Below, in pieces: positions 29,260 to 38,571 of a stretch of 64,000 bases of DNA. How positions within the stretch are numbered: position 1 is the first letter of the stretch; each line of letters opens with the position of its first letter. The position numbers and the translations under genes were made by a program. Below the pieces are notes generated by a model. The model saw only the letters and a list, made by a program, of their open reading frames with translations. It was not told the origin of the DNA and did not search any database. Source of the stretch: Bacteroidales bacterium (GTDB lineage: Bacteria; Bacteroidota; Bacteroidia; Bacteroidales; Muribaculaceae); NCBI GenBank assembly GCA_022009815.1, contig CP091725.1, positions 1,054,001 to 1,118,000 of the forward strand. The letters are read 5' to 3'.

Positions 29260-29826
29260 CTAAAATTCGTAGCCCACCTTAAAGCCTAATGCTACATAAT
29301 CGCCTAAATCAGTGTCTATTATGAATATTGAAGAGGAGCAGTATTGAAAGGTGAAGTCGGCGGCGGCATAGACTGCGTGATGCTTCTTCATCCCTATCCT
29401 CACGCCCAGCAGGTTCTCCCAATAAAAACCTCGTGCGCGGTCGCCCATACTGTATCCCATTCTGATGTCGAAGAATGGCATTACTCGTTTGTCGTTTAGA
29501 CAGTTCACCCTCAGGTCGGCGAACAGAGGCACGCTGATATAGCAGTTTTCGTTATGCCGATAAGAGTCGATGCCGGCACCGATTCCGAAGTACACGAAGT
29601 TGTTCAATTGAAAGCCCTGAGAGGTTGTAACGCTGAACTTGTTAGGTAATTTGGGGTCGTCTTGGTTTTTTAATCCTATGAAATAACCAGTTTCATAAAA
29701 GGCCTTGTATCCGTCCATCGTATGTCGGCTGTTGTAGCGCGCCGTCTTTGTCGCGTCAGCCTCTTGCGCCTGGCATCCTATCACCGTCATCAATGCGATG
29801 AAAATTAATAAGATTGTCCTTTTCAT
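29260..29826 (-). CDS. Small outer-membrane beta-barrel protein, copy 2
   Basis: 188 residues from ATG 29826 (MKRTILLIFIALMTVIGCQA). It is intact, with a signal peptide and then about eight to ten predicted beta strands, ending FKVGYEF with the C-terminal Phe preferred by the BAM machinery. It is homologous to the next gene downstream: FYETGYFIGL, FQLNNFVYFGIGAG, VPLFADLRVNCLNDKR and GMKKHHAVYAAADF all have counterparts. A promoter of Bacteroidetes type lies at 29882-29911. Function not recognised. Confidence 0.75.
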   Translation of the reverse strand: MKRTILLIFIALMTVIGCQAQEADATKTARYNSRHTMDGYKAFYETGYFIGLKNQDDPKLPNKFSVTTSQGFQLNNFVYFGIGAGIDSYRHNENCYISVPLFADLRVNCLNDKRVMPFFDIRMGYSMGDRARGFYWENLLGVRIGMKKHHAVYAAADFTFQYCSSSIFIIDTDLGDYVALGFKVGYEF

Positions 29827-29881
29827 ACTGTAAATTTTTAAGATTAAAAGAATGTTTTTATCGGTTTGCTGAATGATATTG

Positions 29882-29911
29882 CAAATATAATTAATCACTT
29901 TCAGATTTCAA
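29882..29911 (-). promoter_or_regulatory. Bacteroidetes-type promoter for the outer-membrane protein pair
   Basis: On the minus strand, TATATTTG (complement of 29882-29889) is preceded by TTG (complement of 29909-29911) at a 19-base spacing. The copy 2 start is 56 bases downstream. Confidence 0.65.
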
Positions 29912-30135
29912 AACATTTTTGTTAACATATTTAAGCAAAGTGGGATTTTGACTTATGGATAATAACAATTTGCGCGCGTTTGACGAAGATATATAGGATA
30001 GATGTAAAAATGTCGAACTTTGCGCCATTAAACAATGGCAACGATGGCAGGCTATCGTCGCGGAGCGACGACACTCTTCCGTAATCAGGCACGCGCATAC
30101 CGTTTTTTTAGCATTATACCGTGTGTGAAAAAAGA

Positions 30136-30171
30136 AAGCAACCGGCGGGCATTTCTGCCCGTCGGTTGCTT
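30136..30171 (-). terminator. Terminator of the large secreted protein gene
   Basis: A 16-bp stem (AAGCAACCGGCGGGCA / TGCCCGTCGGTTGCTT, one mismatch) with a 4-base loop and a T-rich tail on the minus strand, 18 bases after the stop. Confidence 0.8.
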
Positions 30172-30189
30172 CGTTATGGATTTCAAATA

Positions 30190-32163
30190 TCAGCGCACCA
30201 CTTTGATTGTCTTTGCGCCGATGCGCACAAGGAATATGCCGTGGTTGCCGAGCGCTACGTTGTGTTCTGTAGCTGCCGTGTTGTCTTGATGCAGGAGTCT
30301 GCCGTCGAGGCTGTAAACTGCCACCGGAGCGGCTTCGGCGAGGGTGATGCGGATGCCGTCGGCTGTTGTGGCAACCGTAGCGCCGTCATTGCCGGCGGTT
30401 ATGCTCTCCACAGCGTCGCTGCGTTTCACTTCCTGCGGTTCCGAGCGGTCGGACGTTGCCTCTTCGATGATTTTGCTGCTTGAATCAAGACGGAATGCCT
30501 GAACGGTGTAGGCATAGACGTCGCCGGCTGAATAGTCGGGGGTGTCGATTCTGCGACTTGTGTCGGAGGTCTCGTCGTATTTGTATTTCAGCTCCGTGCT
30601 TTCGCCTTTGTTGAGATTCTGGCTTAATTGCAGGTCGTCAAACAGCACATAGCCCGTTCCTTCAGCGATTGAAATCTCGACGTAGGTGTCTTTCTCGCCT
30701 TTCTCAAGCGTGATGACTTGTTCGGCGAGGTCGGTGGTGACGGGGCATTCTGTCTTGAACAGTTCGTCGGCCTTGCCGTCAGCCCTGTCTTTAAGCACAC
30801 AGATTCTCAATTTCGTGACGTTGCGGCCGAGCACATTGAAGCGGAGTGTGGATTTGCCTCCGTCGTGGCCGAGGTCGAGAATCGGCGAATAGATGGTGCC
30901 GGGAACGTTGTAGTCAAGGAACATGTTTGAGATGCCAAACATACCTTGTGCTGCCATCGGTGCGAATGCTATCCAGTCGCAGCGTGGGGCGAGGTCGTCG
31001 AGAAACACGCGGATTCCGCCGAGGCGGGAGTAGTCCCATGGGCTGTCGATTGTGCCCACTTTCACTGCGCTGAAGTCGGATTTGAACAGGTTAAACGGTT
31101 CGTTGTCGGCTTGGGCGGTGTGGGTGAGGATTGTGTAGACGGCATAGGCTGTGGCTTGCGGCACGCTTTGCCAGTTGGCGGTGAAGCCGTAGCTTGCCAC
31201 GTTGGTGGCGGGAAGGGTGACTGGCGTCTTGAGTTTGCGTATCACGGTTATTGTGTTCGACGTGTTTGAGGTCTCTCCGTTGCGTTTCGAGCAGACGGTG
31301 TAGTAATAGTCGATATTTGCCTCGATGCCGGTGACGTCGTAGCTTGTGCCGCTCACTTCCTTGTCCTTGAAGAGATATTGCTCTGTGGCGTTTTTCAGCG
31401 TGTAGACGCTGAGCAGATAGCCTTCGGCGCCTTCAACAGCCTGCCAGTTGGCGGTGAATTGGGTGTCGCTTACGTTGGTGGCGGCTTGTGCCAATGGCGC
31501 GCCGGGCTTGCCGTTGTCGATTTGGGTGATGGTTATGTCGTCAATGAAGATTGGATAACTTTTTGCCGTTATCTGGATATCGTCTTTTGAGTTGCCGTCG
31601 GTGAATGTCAGCGTATACTCTTTCCATTTTGTGGTGCCCTCGATGGTCTGAGAGCTGGTCACGGAGTTGCTGTATTCGCCCAGAAGGCAGTTCTGCACAT
31701 AGATTTCATCGGTGGTGCTCGACTTTGACGAAGCTACACGCGCGCGGAATTTGATGGTGAACGAACCGCCGTAGTTCGACAGGTTGAGGGTAGGGGTGAT
31801 GAGCCAGCCGGTGCCTTCTTCGGTGTCTACGTCAAGATAGGCGCAGCCGCCGGCTTGGTATACGAATCCGCCGCGCCAGCCTGACTGTTGTGTGTACTTG
31901 GCGTCGATCGTGCCGTCGTTCCAGTCTGAAAGTTCGGTGCCGTCGGGGTCGTCCTCGCTTCCTGCCGTGAATTTGGCAAAGTTTTCGGAAACGAGCACAA
32001 TCTCCGAACCTATTTCGCGGAGCGACGGCGAGTGGGGTTTTGCTGCGAGTGCCTCGAGTTTGGCGTCAAGGGCGGCTGGGGCTTTCTGTGTGTGGCGCAG
32101 TCCCGCCATTGCGGTTGCCGCTGTGACAATCGCAAGTGAATAGAAAAGTAGAGTCTTTTTCAT
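30190..32163 (-). CDS. Secreted multidomain protein with Por-like C-terminal sorting domain, copy A
   Basis: A 657-residue protein with a signal peptide (MKKTLLFYSLAIVTAATAMA). Domains in order: a choice-of-anchor J-like jelly roll (about 55-215; SENFAKFTAGSE, GWLITPTLNLS), fibronectin type III repeats (about 220-400; ATNVSDTQFTANWQAVEGA and ATNVASYGFTANWQSVPQA), a second jelly roll, and a 70-residue C-terminal domain (PVAVYSLDGRLL ... GIFLVRIGAKTIKVVR). The last resembles type IX secretion type A sorting domains. It is probably a surface or secreted adhesin or binding protein; the ligand is unknown. It is homologous to the next gene upstream. Confidence 0.8.
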   Translation of the reverse strand: MKKTLLFYSLAIVTAATAMAGLRHTQKAPAALDAKLEALAAKPHSPSLREIGSEIVLVSENFAKFTAGSEDDPDGTELSDWNDGTIDAKYTQQSGWRGGFVYQAGGCAYLDVDTEEGTGWLITPTLNLSNYGGSFTIKFRARVASSKSSTTDEIYVQNCLLGEYSNSVTSSQTIEGTTKWKEYTLTFTDGNSKDDIQITAKSYPIFIDDITITQIDNGKPGAPLAQAATNVSDTQFTANWQAVEGAEGYLLSVYTLKNATEQYLFKDKEVSGTSYDVTGIEANIDYYYTVCSKRNGETSNTSNTITVIRKLKTPVTLPATNVASYGFTANWQSVPQATAYAVYTILTHTAQADNEPFNLFKSDFSAVKVGTIDSPWDYSRLGGIRVFLDDLAPRCDWIAFAPMAAQGMFGISNMFLDYNVPGTIYSPILDLGHDGGKSTLRFNVLGRNVTKLRICVLKDRADGKADELFKTECPVTTDLAEQVITLEKGEKDTYVEISIAEGTGYVLFDDLQLSQNLNKGESTELKYKYDETSDTSRRIDTPDYSAGDVYAYTVQAFRLDSSSKIIEEATSDRSEPQEVKRSDAVESITAGNDGATVATTADGIRITLAEAAPVAVYSLDGRLLHQDNTAATEHNVALGNHGIFLVRIGAKTIKVVR

Positions 32164-32272
32164 AAAACTGATGGTTTATTGCTGTTTGGGGTGTTTGCCC
32201 TTTACAAATGTTTCTATTATTACCGCAAAAATATTGATTTGTTTTTGTTTGGGCAAGATATTTAGCGAAAAA

Positions 32273-32304
32273 AAACCGGACATCTGTGCGGATGACCGGT
32301 TTTT
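32273..32304 (-). terminator. Terminator between the two large secreted protein genes
   Basis: A stem AAACCGG-ACATC / GATG-ACCGGTTT with a short loop and flanking A and T runs, positioned after the minus-strand stop at 32326. Confidence 0.7.
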
Positions 32305-32325
32305 GTGGGTGTGGGTGCGTTGTGG

Positions 32326-34005
32326 TTAGCGCGCCACTTTTGTCGTCTTGTTACCTATTTTGACAAAGTATACGCCGTGGTTGTTGAGCGCCACTGTGTG
32401 GCTCAACGCGCCGCTGGCTGCGTTGTAGAGGCATTTGCCGTCAACGCTGTAAACTGCCACCGGAGCGGTCTCTGCAAGGCTGATTTCGATGCCGTTGGCT
32501 GTAGTCGCAATCTTTGCGTTGCCTGCTGCGATGTTGGCAACGCTGCCTTCGCCTACGGCTACGATGTTTGAATCTCCGGAAATGTTGCCGTTGTTTACGG
32601 CGCAGACGTAATAGTAGTACTTCTCGCCTTCTGTCAAGCCTGTGACGTCAAACGAAGTGCCTTCAACGGTTTTGTCCTCAAGCAGGAGCGTGGCTATGTT
32701 GTAGACACCGCCATAGGTGTATGAAACGTCGTCGATGGCGCAATTGCCCACTTCCTTTGTGTACGACAGACGGAGTTTCACGATGCCTTCGTCGTCAATG
32801 TCCATATCTACAAAGTCGGCTAAGTTGGAATCAACGTCGGCGAAGTCGAGTTCGCCGAGGTCAATCCATTCTGTGCCGTTAAATCCGGAAACAGTCAAGA
32901 TGCTGCCTGCGCCGGCTCCCTGGTTCTTTACCCAGAAACTGAATTTTTTGATAGGAGCCGGAGCCTCCGGGGTCTCGATGAAGTCGCCGGTTGCGTCAAA
33001 AGCAAGGGCTATCTTCTCTGAATGGTAGTTGCCGCTTGAAGCGTAGATTTCGCGGCTTGTGCCGTTCTCGCTGACGCTGATTGTCCAGCCTTCCGGCAGT
33101 TTTGAGTTCTCAGTGTCGATGAATTTGTCTTTCTTGCCGGTAGCGACGATGCCGTCGAATCCTTCAGTGACTGTAGTCTCTTCCACATCGCTTTTGATGG
33201 TCTTGAACGAGAACACTGTGAGCAAGTAGCTGGTGGCGCCTTCCACTGCGCTCCAGTTGGCTGTGAAGTTTGTCGGGGTCACGTTGGTGGCTGCCAGTGC
33301 CTCTGGTGCCGGAACGTCGATTTACTGTCTGGGCAACCTTGATGTCGTCAATGTAGATAGGCGACTGGTAAGCGTACAGCTGAATGGAGGCGTTGGCTGC
33401 GCCCGATTTGAGCTCGACCTCATACTCTGCCCACTGGTCGGTGATGGCCACCTGGTCGTAGTCTACAACGCCCGACATAGGATCGCTTTCGTTGATGTCG
33501 TCCTCGTCGATGCTGACGAATTCAACAGCATCTGTCGCTCCTTCCTCTGCAACGCGTGCGCGGAATGTCACCACGATATATCCGCCGTTGCCCGAACCGT
33601 CGAATGTCGACGTGTTGAGGAAACCGGTGTCTTCGTCGTCGGTGCCTTCATCTACGATGCCGATATATGCGCATCCGCCGGCTTGAAACACGCCGTCTCC
33701 GCTCCAGCCTGGAGTGTTTGTCAGCTCGTCGGCGATATATCCGGTTGTTGCGTCGGTCACGTTGGTGGCGTCGGGTGTGGCTTCACTTCCGGCGGTGAAT
33801 TTGGAGAAGTCCTCTTCGAGAAGCACTTGGAGATTCGGAGTCTCGTCAGCGGCCTCGCCTGCTTTGCTGATAGCTTTCAATGTCTTTACTGTGGTGGCTT
33901 TCTGGATATTGTCCACCGTGAATTTTTCACTTTGTGCGTGCCTGCCAGCGCAACCACGGCGCAGACGGCTACGGCAAGTGTTGAAACGAGTAGAGATTTT
34001 TTCAT
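32326..34005 (-). CDS. Secreted multidomain protein with Por-like C-terminal sorting domain, copy B (two frameshifts)
   Basis: The merged protein of about 560 residues starts at 34005 with the signal peptide MKKSLLVSTLAVAVCAVVAL. The frame breaks near 33938-33945 just after the signal peptide and at the T run 33321-33323 between KVAQTV and VPAPEALAATNV. It has a jelly roll with FSKFTAGSEATPD and FQAGGCAYIG, one fibronectin III repeat (ATNVTPTNFTANWSAVEGA), a second jelly roll with FDGIVATG and ETPEAPAPIKKFSFWV, and a C-terminal domain (PVAVYSVDGKCL ... GVYFVKIGNKTTKVAR). It is a paralogue of copy A, perhaps by tandem duplication. Confidence 0.78.
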
Positions 34006-34029
34006 AAAAACTTTGGTTTATAGAGTTAA

Positions 34030-34068
34030 GCAAGCCACTCTCGCGCATAAGTCTTGAGAGTGGCTTGC
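34030..34068 (-). terminator. Hairpin after serS
   Basis: A perfect 13-bp stem (GCAAGCCACTCTC / GAGAGTGGCTTGC) with a 13-base loop lies 16 bases downstream of the serS stop. The T tract is weak. Confidence 0.65.
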
Positions 34069-34083
34069 AGATATGTTTGTCGC

Positions 34084-35351
34084 TTAGTCGATGATGTCGA
34101 AGCCTGTGTAAGGCACGAGTGCCTTCGGAATGCGGATGCCTTCCGGGGTCTGGTTGTTCTCGAGCAGCGCGGCCATGATGCGCGGCAGGGCGAGTGCGGA
34201 GCCGTTGAGCGTGTGGCAGAGCGTCATCTTCTTGTTGGCGTCGCGGTAGCGGCAGTGCAGACGGTTGGCTTGGTAGCTTTCGAAGTTTGAAACCGAGCTT
34301 ACCTCAAGCCAGCGTTTCTGTGCGGCTGAGAACACCTCGAAGTCGAATGTGATTGCCGATGTGAAGCTCATGTCGCCGCCGCAGAGGCGAAGGATGTGCC
34401 ATGGCAACTCGAGTTTCTCGAGCAGTCCCTGCACGTGGTCTTTCATCTCTTCCAACGCTGCGTATGAGTTTTCAGGCTTCTCGATGCGCACAATCTCGAC
34501 CTTGTCAAACTGGTGCAGACGGTTCAGTCCGCGCACGTCCTTGCCGTAGCTGCCGGCCTCGCGGCGGAAGCATGCAGAGTATGCGCAGTTCTTTCGGAAG
34601 GTCTTTCTCATCGAAAATCACATCGCGGTAGATGTTGGTGACAGGCACTTCGGCTGTCGGGATGAGATACAGGTTGTCAAGGTTGCAGTGATACATCTGT
34701 CCCTCTTTGTCGGGCAATTGACCTGTGCCGATGCCCGATGCCTCGTTGACAACGTAAGGTGGCTGTGTCTCGAGATAGCCTGCCTTTGAGGCTTCGTCGA
34801 GGAAGAATTGGATGAGCGCGCGCTGAAGTTTCGCTCCCTTGCCGAAATAGACTGGGAAACCGGCGCCGGTGATTTTCACACCGAGCTCGAAGTCAATCAG
34901 ATTGTATTTCTTTGCAAGTTCCCAGTGGGGAAGGGCGTCTTCTGGAAGGTCGGGCATCTGACCGCCTGTCTTTTCTACAACGTTGTCCTCGGCTGTCTTG
35001 CCTTCCGGCACCATTGCGCAAGGGGTGTTTGGAATGGAGAGAAGAATCTCGGTGATTTTGTCGGCGGCGCTTTTCACCTCTTCCTCAATGGCTTTGTTGG
35101 CGGCTTTGAGTTCTGCCACCTGTGCCTTTACGCCTTCTGCCTCGTCTTTCTTGCCCGACTTCATCAACGCTCCGATCTGTGCGGCGAGTTTGTTGAGGTC
35201 GGCGCCGTTTTGGTCAAAACGGGCTTGCGCCGTGCGGCGTGCCTGGTCGAGTTCGAGAATCTCGTTTATGAGTTTCCGCATCGAAATGTTTCACCGCAAG
35301 GCGGCGCACAATTTCTTGTGGATTTTCTTTGATTGCAGCTAATGTAAGCAT
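34084..35351 (-). CDS. serS: Seryl-tRNA synthetase (two frameshifts)
   Basis: The merged protein of about 423 residues starts at ATG 35349-35351 (MLTLAAIKENPQEIVRRLAV). Breaks at the T runs 35273-35275 and 34592-34594 split the frame into three. It has an N-terminal coiled-coil tRNA-binding arm (about 30-110, LDQARRTAQARFDQNGADL), class II core motif 2 CFRREAGSYGKDVRGLNRLH with the catalytic Arg, and motif 3 near the end (GSALALPRIMAALLENNQ). It charges tRNA-Ser. This is an essential single-copy enzyme, so the breaks are almost certainly sequence errors. Confidence 0.95.
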
Positions 35352-35388
35352 CTTTTTTCGTTCTTATAAAGTTCTTATATCTTGTTGA

Positions 35389-35838
35389 TTATGCGAGCAG
35401 TTCGCGCACTTTTGCCGAGATGGCCTTGCCTTCTGCCTTTCCTGCCAGCTCTTTGGTGGCTGTGCCCATCACCTTGCCCATCTCTTTGGCTGATGTGGCG
35501 CCGACACGGGCGATGATTTCCTTCAGGGCGGCGGTCAGTTCCTCTTCGGAGAGTTGTTTGGGCAGATACTCTTCGATGATTGCTGCCTGTGCCAATTCTT
35601 CACCGGCAAGGTCTTCGCGGTTCTGTTCTGTGTAGATCGATGCGCTTTCCTTGCGCTGTTTCACCATCTTGGCGAGAATCTTCAGAGCGGCGTCGTCGCT
35701 CAGTTCGCCATCGCCGCCTTTGGCGGTCTTGGCCTCAAGAAATTCTTTTTTGATGCCGCGAAGCGCCTCGAGGCGCACTTTGTCGCGTGCCAACATTGCG
35801 GTTTTGATGTCGCCGCTTACTTTATCAAACAGGTTCAT
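35389..35838 (-). CDS. GatB/YqeY domain protein
   Basis: 149 residues from ATG 35838 (MNLFDKVSGDIKTAMLARDK). It is an all-helical protein with the YqeY pattern: LEALRGIKKEFLEAKT, ILAKMVKQRKESASIYTEQNR, a QLSEEEL linker, and the C-terminal QAIGATSAKEMGKVMG-like block (here VGATSAKEMGKVMGTAT). It is related to the tail domain of the amidotransferase GatB that binds tRNA; free YqeY proteins have no settled role. It follows ftsZ on the same strand, 26 bases from its stop, and may be co-transcribed with the dcw cluster. Confidence 0.88.
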   Translation of the reverse strand: MNLFDKVSGDIKTAMLARDKVRLEALRGIKKEFLEAKTAKGGDGELSDDAALKILAKMVKQRKESASIYTEQNREDLAGEELAQAAIIEEYLPKQLSEEELTAALKEIIARVGATSAKEMGKVMGTATKELAGKAEGKAISAKVRELLA

Positions 35839-35863
35839 AATTGTATATGTTGTTTTAAAGTTT

Positions 35864-37244
35864 TTAATCAAATTCAATCTCGCGCATTCCGTGCCCCGTT
35901 GTTTCTTGTGCGGGCTTCGGCGCTTGGTGTGTCGGCTCGGCTATTTCAGCCTGCGACTCGGCAAGCGTGCGCCATTCTTCGCGCAGGCGGCTGTCGGAGC
36001 CGCGGCGGAAGGTCGGCGTTTTCTCGATAAAGTTGATCAGCGTGTCGTTGTCCATCTGTTGCGGAGTGAGCAGGATGTAGTTTGCGCTCGCTTTCTTGCG
36101 GTTGCGCTCTGCCACTTTCTCCTTGCCGTATTCCGCGGAGATGCGTGAGTCGTCGTCGGCTGCTACCGGTTCTTGTTTCGGCTTGCCGAAAATCCGGGGC
36201 TTTGGCTTGTAGGTGGTCTCGTTGCTGAGGCTGATGTCGAAGCCGGAGGCAAGGATTGTGATTTTCACCTTGTCGCCGAGAGTGTCGTCGACCGACGTTC
36301 CCCAAATCACGTCGACATCCTTAGCGAAATTGTTCATAAACGCTGTAATCTCGTTGGCCTCGCCCATCATGAACGGATGCTCGGATTTCTTAGAGTAGTA
36401 CAGGTTGAAGAGGAAACGCTTTGACGTCTGCACGTCGCGGTTTTTCAGCAACGGAGAGTTGAGAGCGTCCTCGATGGCTTTGGTCACTCGGTTTTCGCCT
36501 TCACCGTATCCGGTGCTGATGATTGCCGTGCCGCCGTCTTTGAGCGTCGTGTTGACGTCCTCGAAGTCAAGGTTGATTTTTCCCTTGAAGTTTATCAGTT
36601 CGGAGATGCTTCGGGCTGCGTCGGTAAGCGTTTCATCCGCTTTGTCGAATGCGTTGTCAAACTCCAGGTCGCTGTAGATTTCTGTCAGACGCTCGTTGTT
36701 GATAATCAGCATGGCGTCTACATATTTGCCCATCTCGTCGGCGCCTTCAAGCGCCTTGATGATTTTTTTCTCGCCCTCGAAGAGGAATGGTATCGTGACA
36801 ATGCCCACGGTCAGCATGCCGCGTTCGCGTGCTATGCGTGCCACTACAGGTGATGCTCCCGTACCGGTTCCTCCGCCCATACCGGCGGTGACAAACACCA
36901 TTTGTGTCCTCGTCGAAGAGTTCGGCGAGCTCCTCTGCGCTTTCCTCAGCTGCCGCTTTGGCTTTTTCAGGCTTGTTGCCCGCGCCGAGACCGCGGGATG
37001 TGTTCGGTCCGAGAAGCACCTGCTCCGGCACCGGGGAATTAAGCAGAGCCTGGCGGTCGGTGTTGGTCACAACAAACGACACTCCCGGGATATTTTGCTT
37101 ATACATATAGTTGACGGCGTTGTTGCCGCCGCCGCCCACACCGACAACTTTGATGATTGCCGAGCCGTTTTCGTTGAAACTGCTCACTTGGCGTTCGTCG
37201 GTAGGGAAAATCGTTGATTTGGTTGCTATATCTTCGCTACTCAT
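35864..37244 (-). CDS. ftsZ: Cell division GTPase FtsZ (frameshifted)
   Basis: About 460 residues. The start at 37244 is MSSEDIATKSTIF. The N-terminal GTPase lobe has KVVGVGGGGNNAVNYM, then the tubulin signature GGGTGTGASPV, with VTIPFLFEG beyond it. The frame breaks at the T run 36901-36903, exactly between FDEDT and MVFVTAGMGGG. The T7 region (NFADI-like, here INLDFEDVNTTL) is present. The C-terminal linker is long and ends MREIEFD, a divergent form of the FtsA-binding tail. FtsZ forms the division ring. It lies downstream of ftsA. Confidence 0.96.
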
Positions 37245-37256
37245 AGTCGTTCGTTT

Positions 37257-38567
37257 TTATTGTTCGTCTTCTGCATCTTCGAATGTTTTTTCAACGCCGT
37301 CGCTCATTTGTTTGATGAAGCGCGAGATGAAGCTTGGCTTTTTCGGTTTCTTCGGTTGCTCGTCGTGAGTCTCTTGAGGCTTATGGGTTGGTTGCGCTGG
37401 CTCGTTGGCGTCGGGATACTCGGGCATCGCCGGTATCGACATGCAGTTTGCCGTCTGCGGCTGGTTGGAAATCCACTCTACTACCGACAGAAGCTGCGGT
37501 ATCTTGGAGAGCTCCTTGCCTTCGTCAACTCCCGGATACAAGCCGGTGCGCACTTTCATGTCGGAGATGTTGTTGAGAAGGTCTGCCATACGCTTCAAGT
37601 GCATGCCGCGGCCTGTGGTGACAAAGCCGGCGGCAAGGTCGCCAGGGGTCATCTGGGCAAACTGCAGCTGGTTGAACACGTTCTCCATGATTTCACCTGC
37701 GCGCGCCGAAACGTAGTTTGACACGTCGAGAGCCGATGCGCCCGAGATGTCGGCGTTGGGCAGGTCTACGCCAACCGACATTGCGTCGCCGTAGCTGCGT
37801 TTTATCTTGTCGGCCTGCTCCTCAAGTAGGTTGAGCGAGCAGAGGTCGCGGGTGATGTTGCGTGAACCCATCGGCAGCACGTTGAGATACAGAAGGCTGT
37901 TGTTTTTGTAGACGGCAACGGTCGTTGTCTCTGCTCCGTGGTCAACGTAGACGCTGCCAAGACGGCGCTCTTCGCTGGTGAGCATCGACTGTGCGGCGGC
38001 TATCGGGGTGATGATGAAGTCGTTGATGCGGATTTTCAGACGGTCGAACACCATCTGGAGGTTGCGGCGCATCTGCGGACGGCAAAGCACAACGTTCATC
38101 ACGGCGTGCAGATGTTGTCCAATTGAGCCAATGGGGTTTGCCACGGCGCTGCCGTCGAGCTCATACTCGCGCGGAAGCACTGCGACAATATTTTTGCTGT
38201 CGAGCCCCGCCGAAGCCTCTTTTTTCAGCAAATCGATGAATTCGCGGCTGATGGGGACATCTTCGTTGAGGTCGCGGTCAATCTCTATTTTCTCTGTGTG
38301 GAGCGAGCGTCCGCCAAAGGCGAGATACACGCTGTCTATCTGGCGTGGAGCCACTCGGCTGTCGTTCTTGATACGGTAGAGCAGGTCGTTTGTCTTGCTG
38401 CACACCTCGTCGACGTTGACGATGCTGCCGTATCTGACACAGTCCAGAATCGGCACTTCGTGATAGCACACAATTGTCGCATTGCCGGGCGCTGTGACGC
38501 TTGCCACCACTCCGGCGATGTGTGAACTGCCAATCTCAAGGGCTACTATGTATTTCTTGTCTTCCAT
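37257..38567 (-). CDS. ftsA: Cell division protein FtsA
   Basis: A 436-residue actin-fold ATPase. It has phosphate-binding VALEIGSSHIAGVV at the start, the SHS2-type 1C domain in the next 100 residues, VDHGAETTTVAVYKN (phosphate 2), and VTTGRGMHLKRMADLL (adenosine site). It ends with a Pro-rich linker and the amphipathic C-terminal helix SFISRFIKQMSDG that anchors FtsA to the membrane. It tethers FtsZ. The gap to ftsZ is 12 bases. Confidence 0.95.
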   Translation of the reverse strand: MEDKKYIVALEIGSSHIAGVVASVTAPGNATIVCYHEVPILDCVRYGSIVNVDEVCSKTNDLLYRIKNDSRVAPRQIDSVYLAFGGRSLHTEKIEIDRDLNEDVPISREFIDLLKKEASAGLDSKNIVAVLPREYELDGSAVANPIGSIGQHLHAVMNVVLCRPQMRRNLQMVFDRLKIRINDFIITPIAAAQSMLTSEERRLGSVYVDHGAETTTVAVYKNNSLLYLNVLPMGSRNITRDLCSLNLLEEQADKIKRSYGDAMSVGVDLPNADISGASALDVSNYVSARAGEIMENVFNQLQFAQMTPGDLAAGFVTTGRGMHLKRMADLLNNISDMKVRTGLYPGVDEGKELSKIPQLLSVVEWISNQPQTANCMSIPAMPEYPDANEPAQPTHKPQETHDEQPKKPKKPSFISRFIKQMSDGVEKTFEDAEDEQ

Positions 38568-38571
38568 ATCT

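Larger units (their letters stand above)
29827..30189. other. Intergenic region with promoter, GC-rich hairpin and terminator
   Basis: It contains the minus-strand promoter 29882-29911, a short hairpin (GTCGC-GGA-GCGAC near 30058-30070) inside a sequence that resembles extragenic repeats, and the terminator 30136-30171. No gene seen. Confidence 0.5.

Noticed and set aside
35864..37244. Programmed frameshifting in ftsZ
   Set aside because: No slippery heptamer is present at the break, and the same kind of break occurs in dozens of unrelated genes here; sequence error is simpler.
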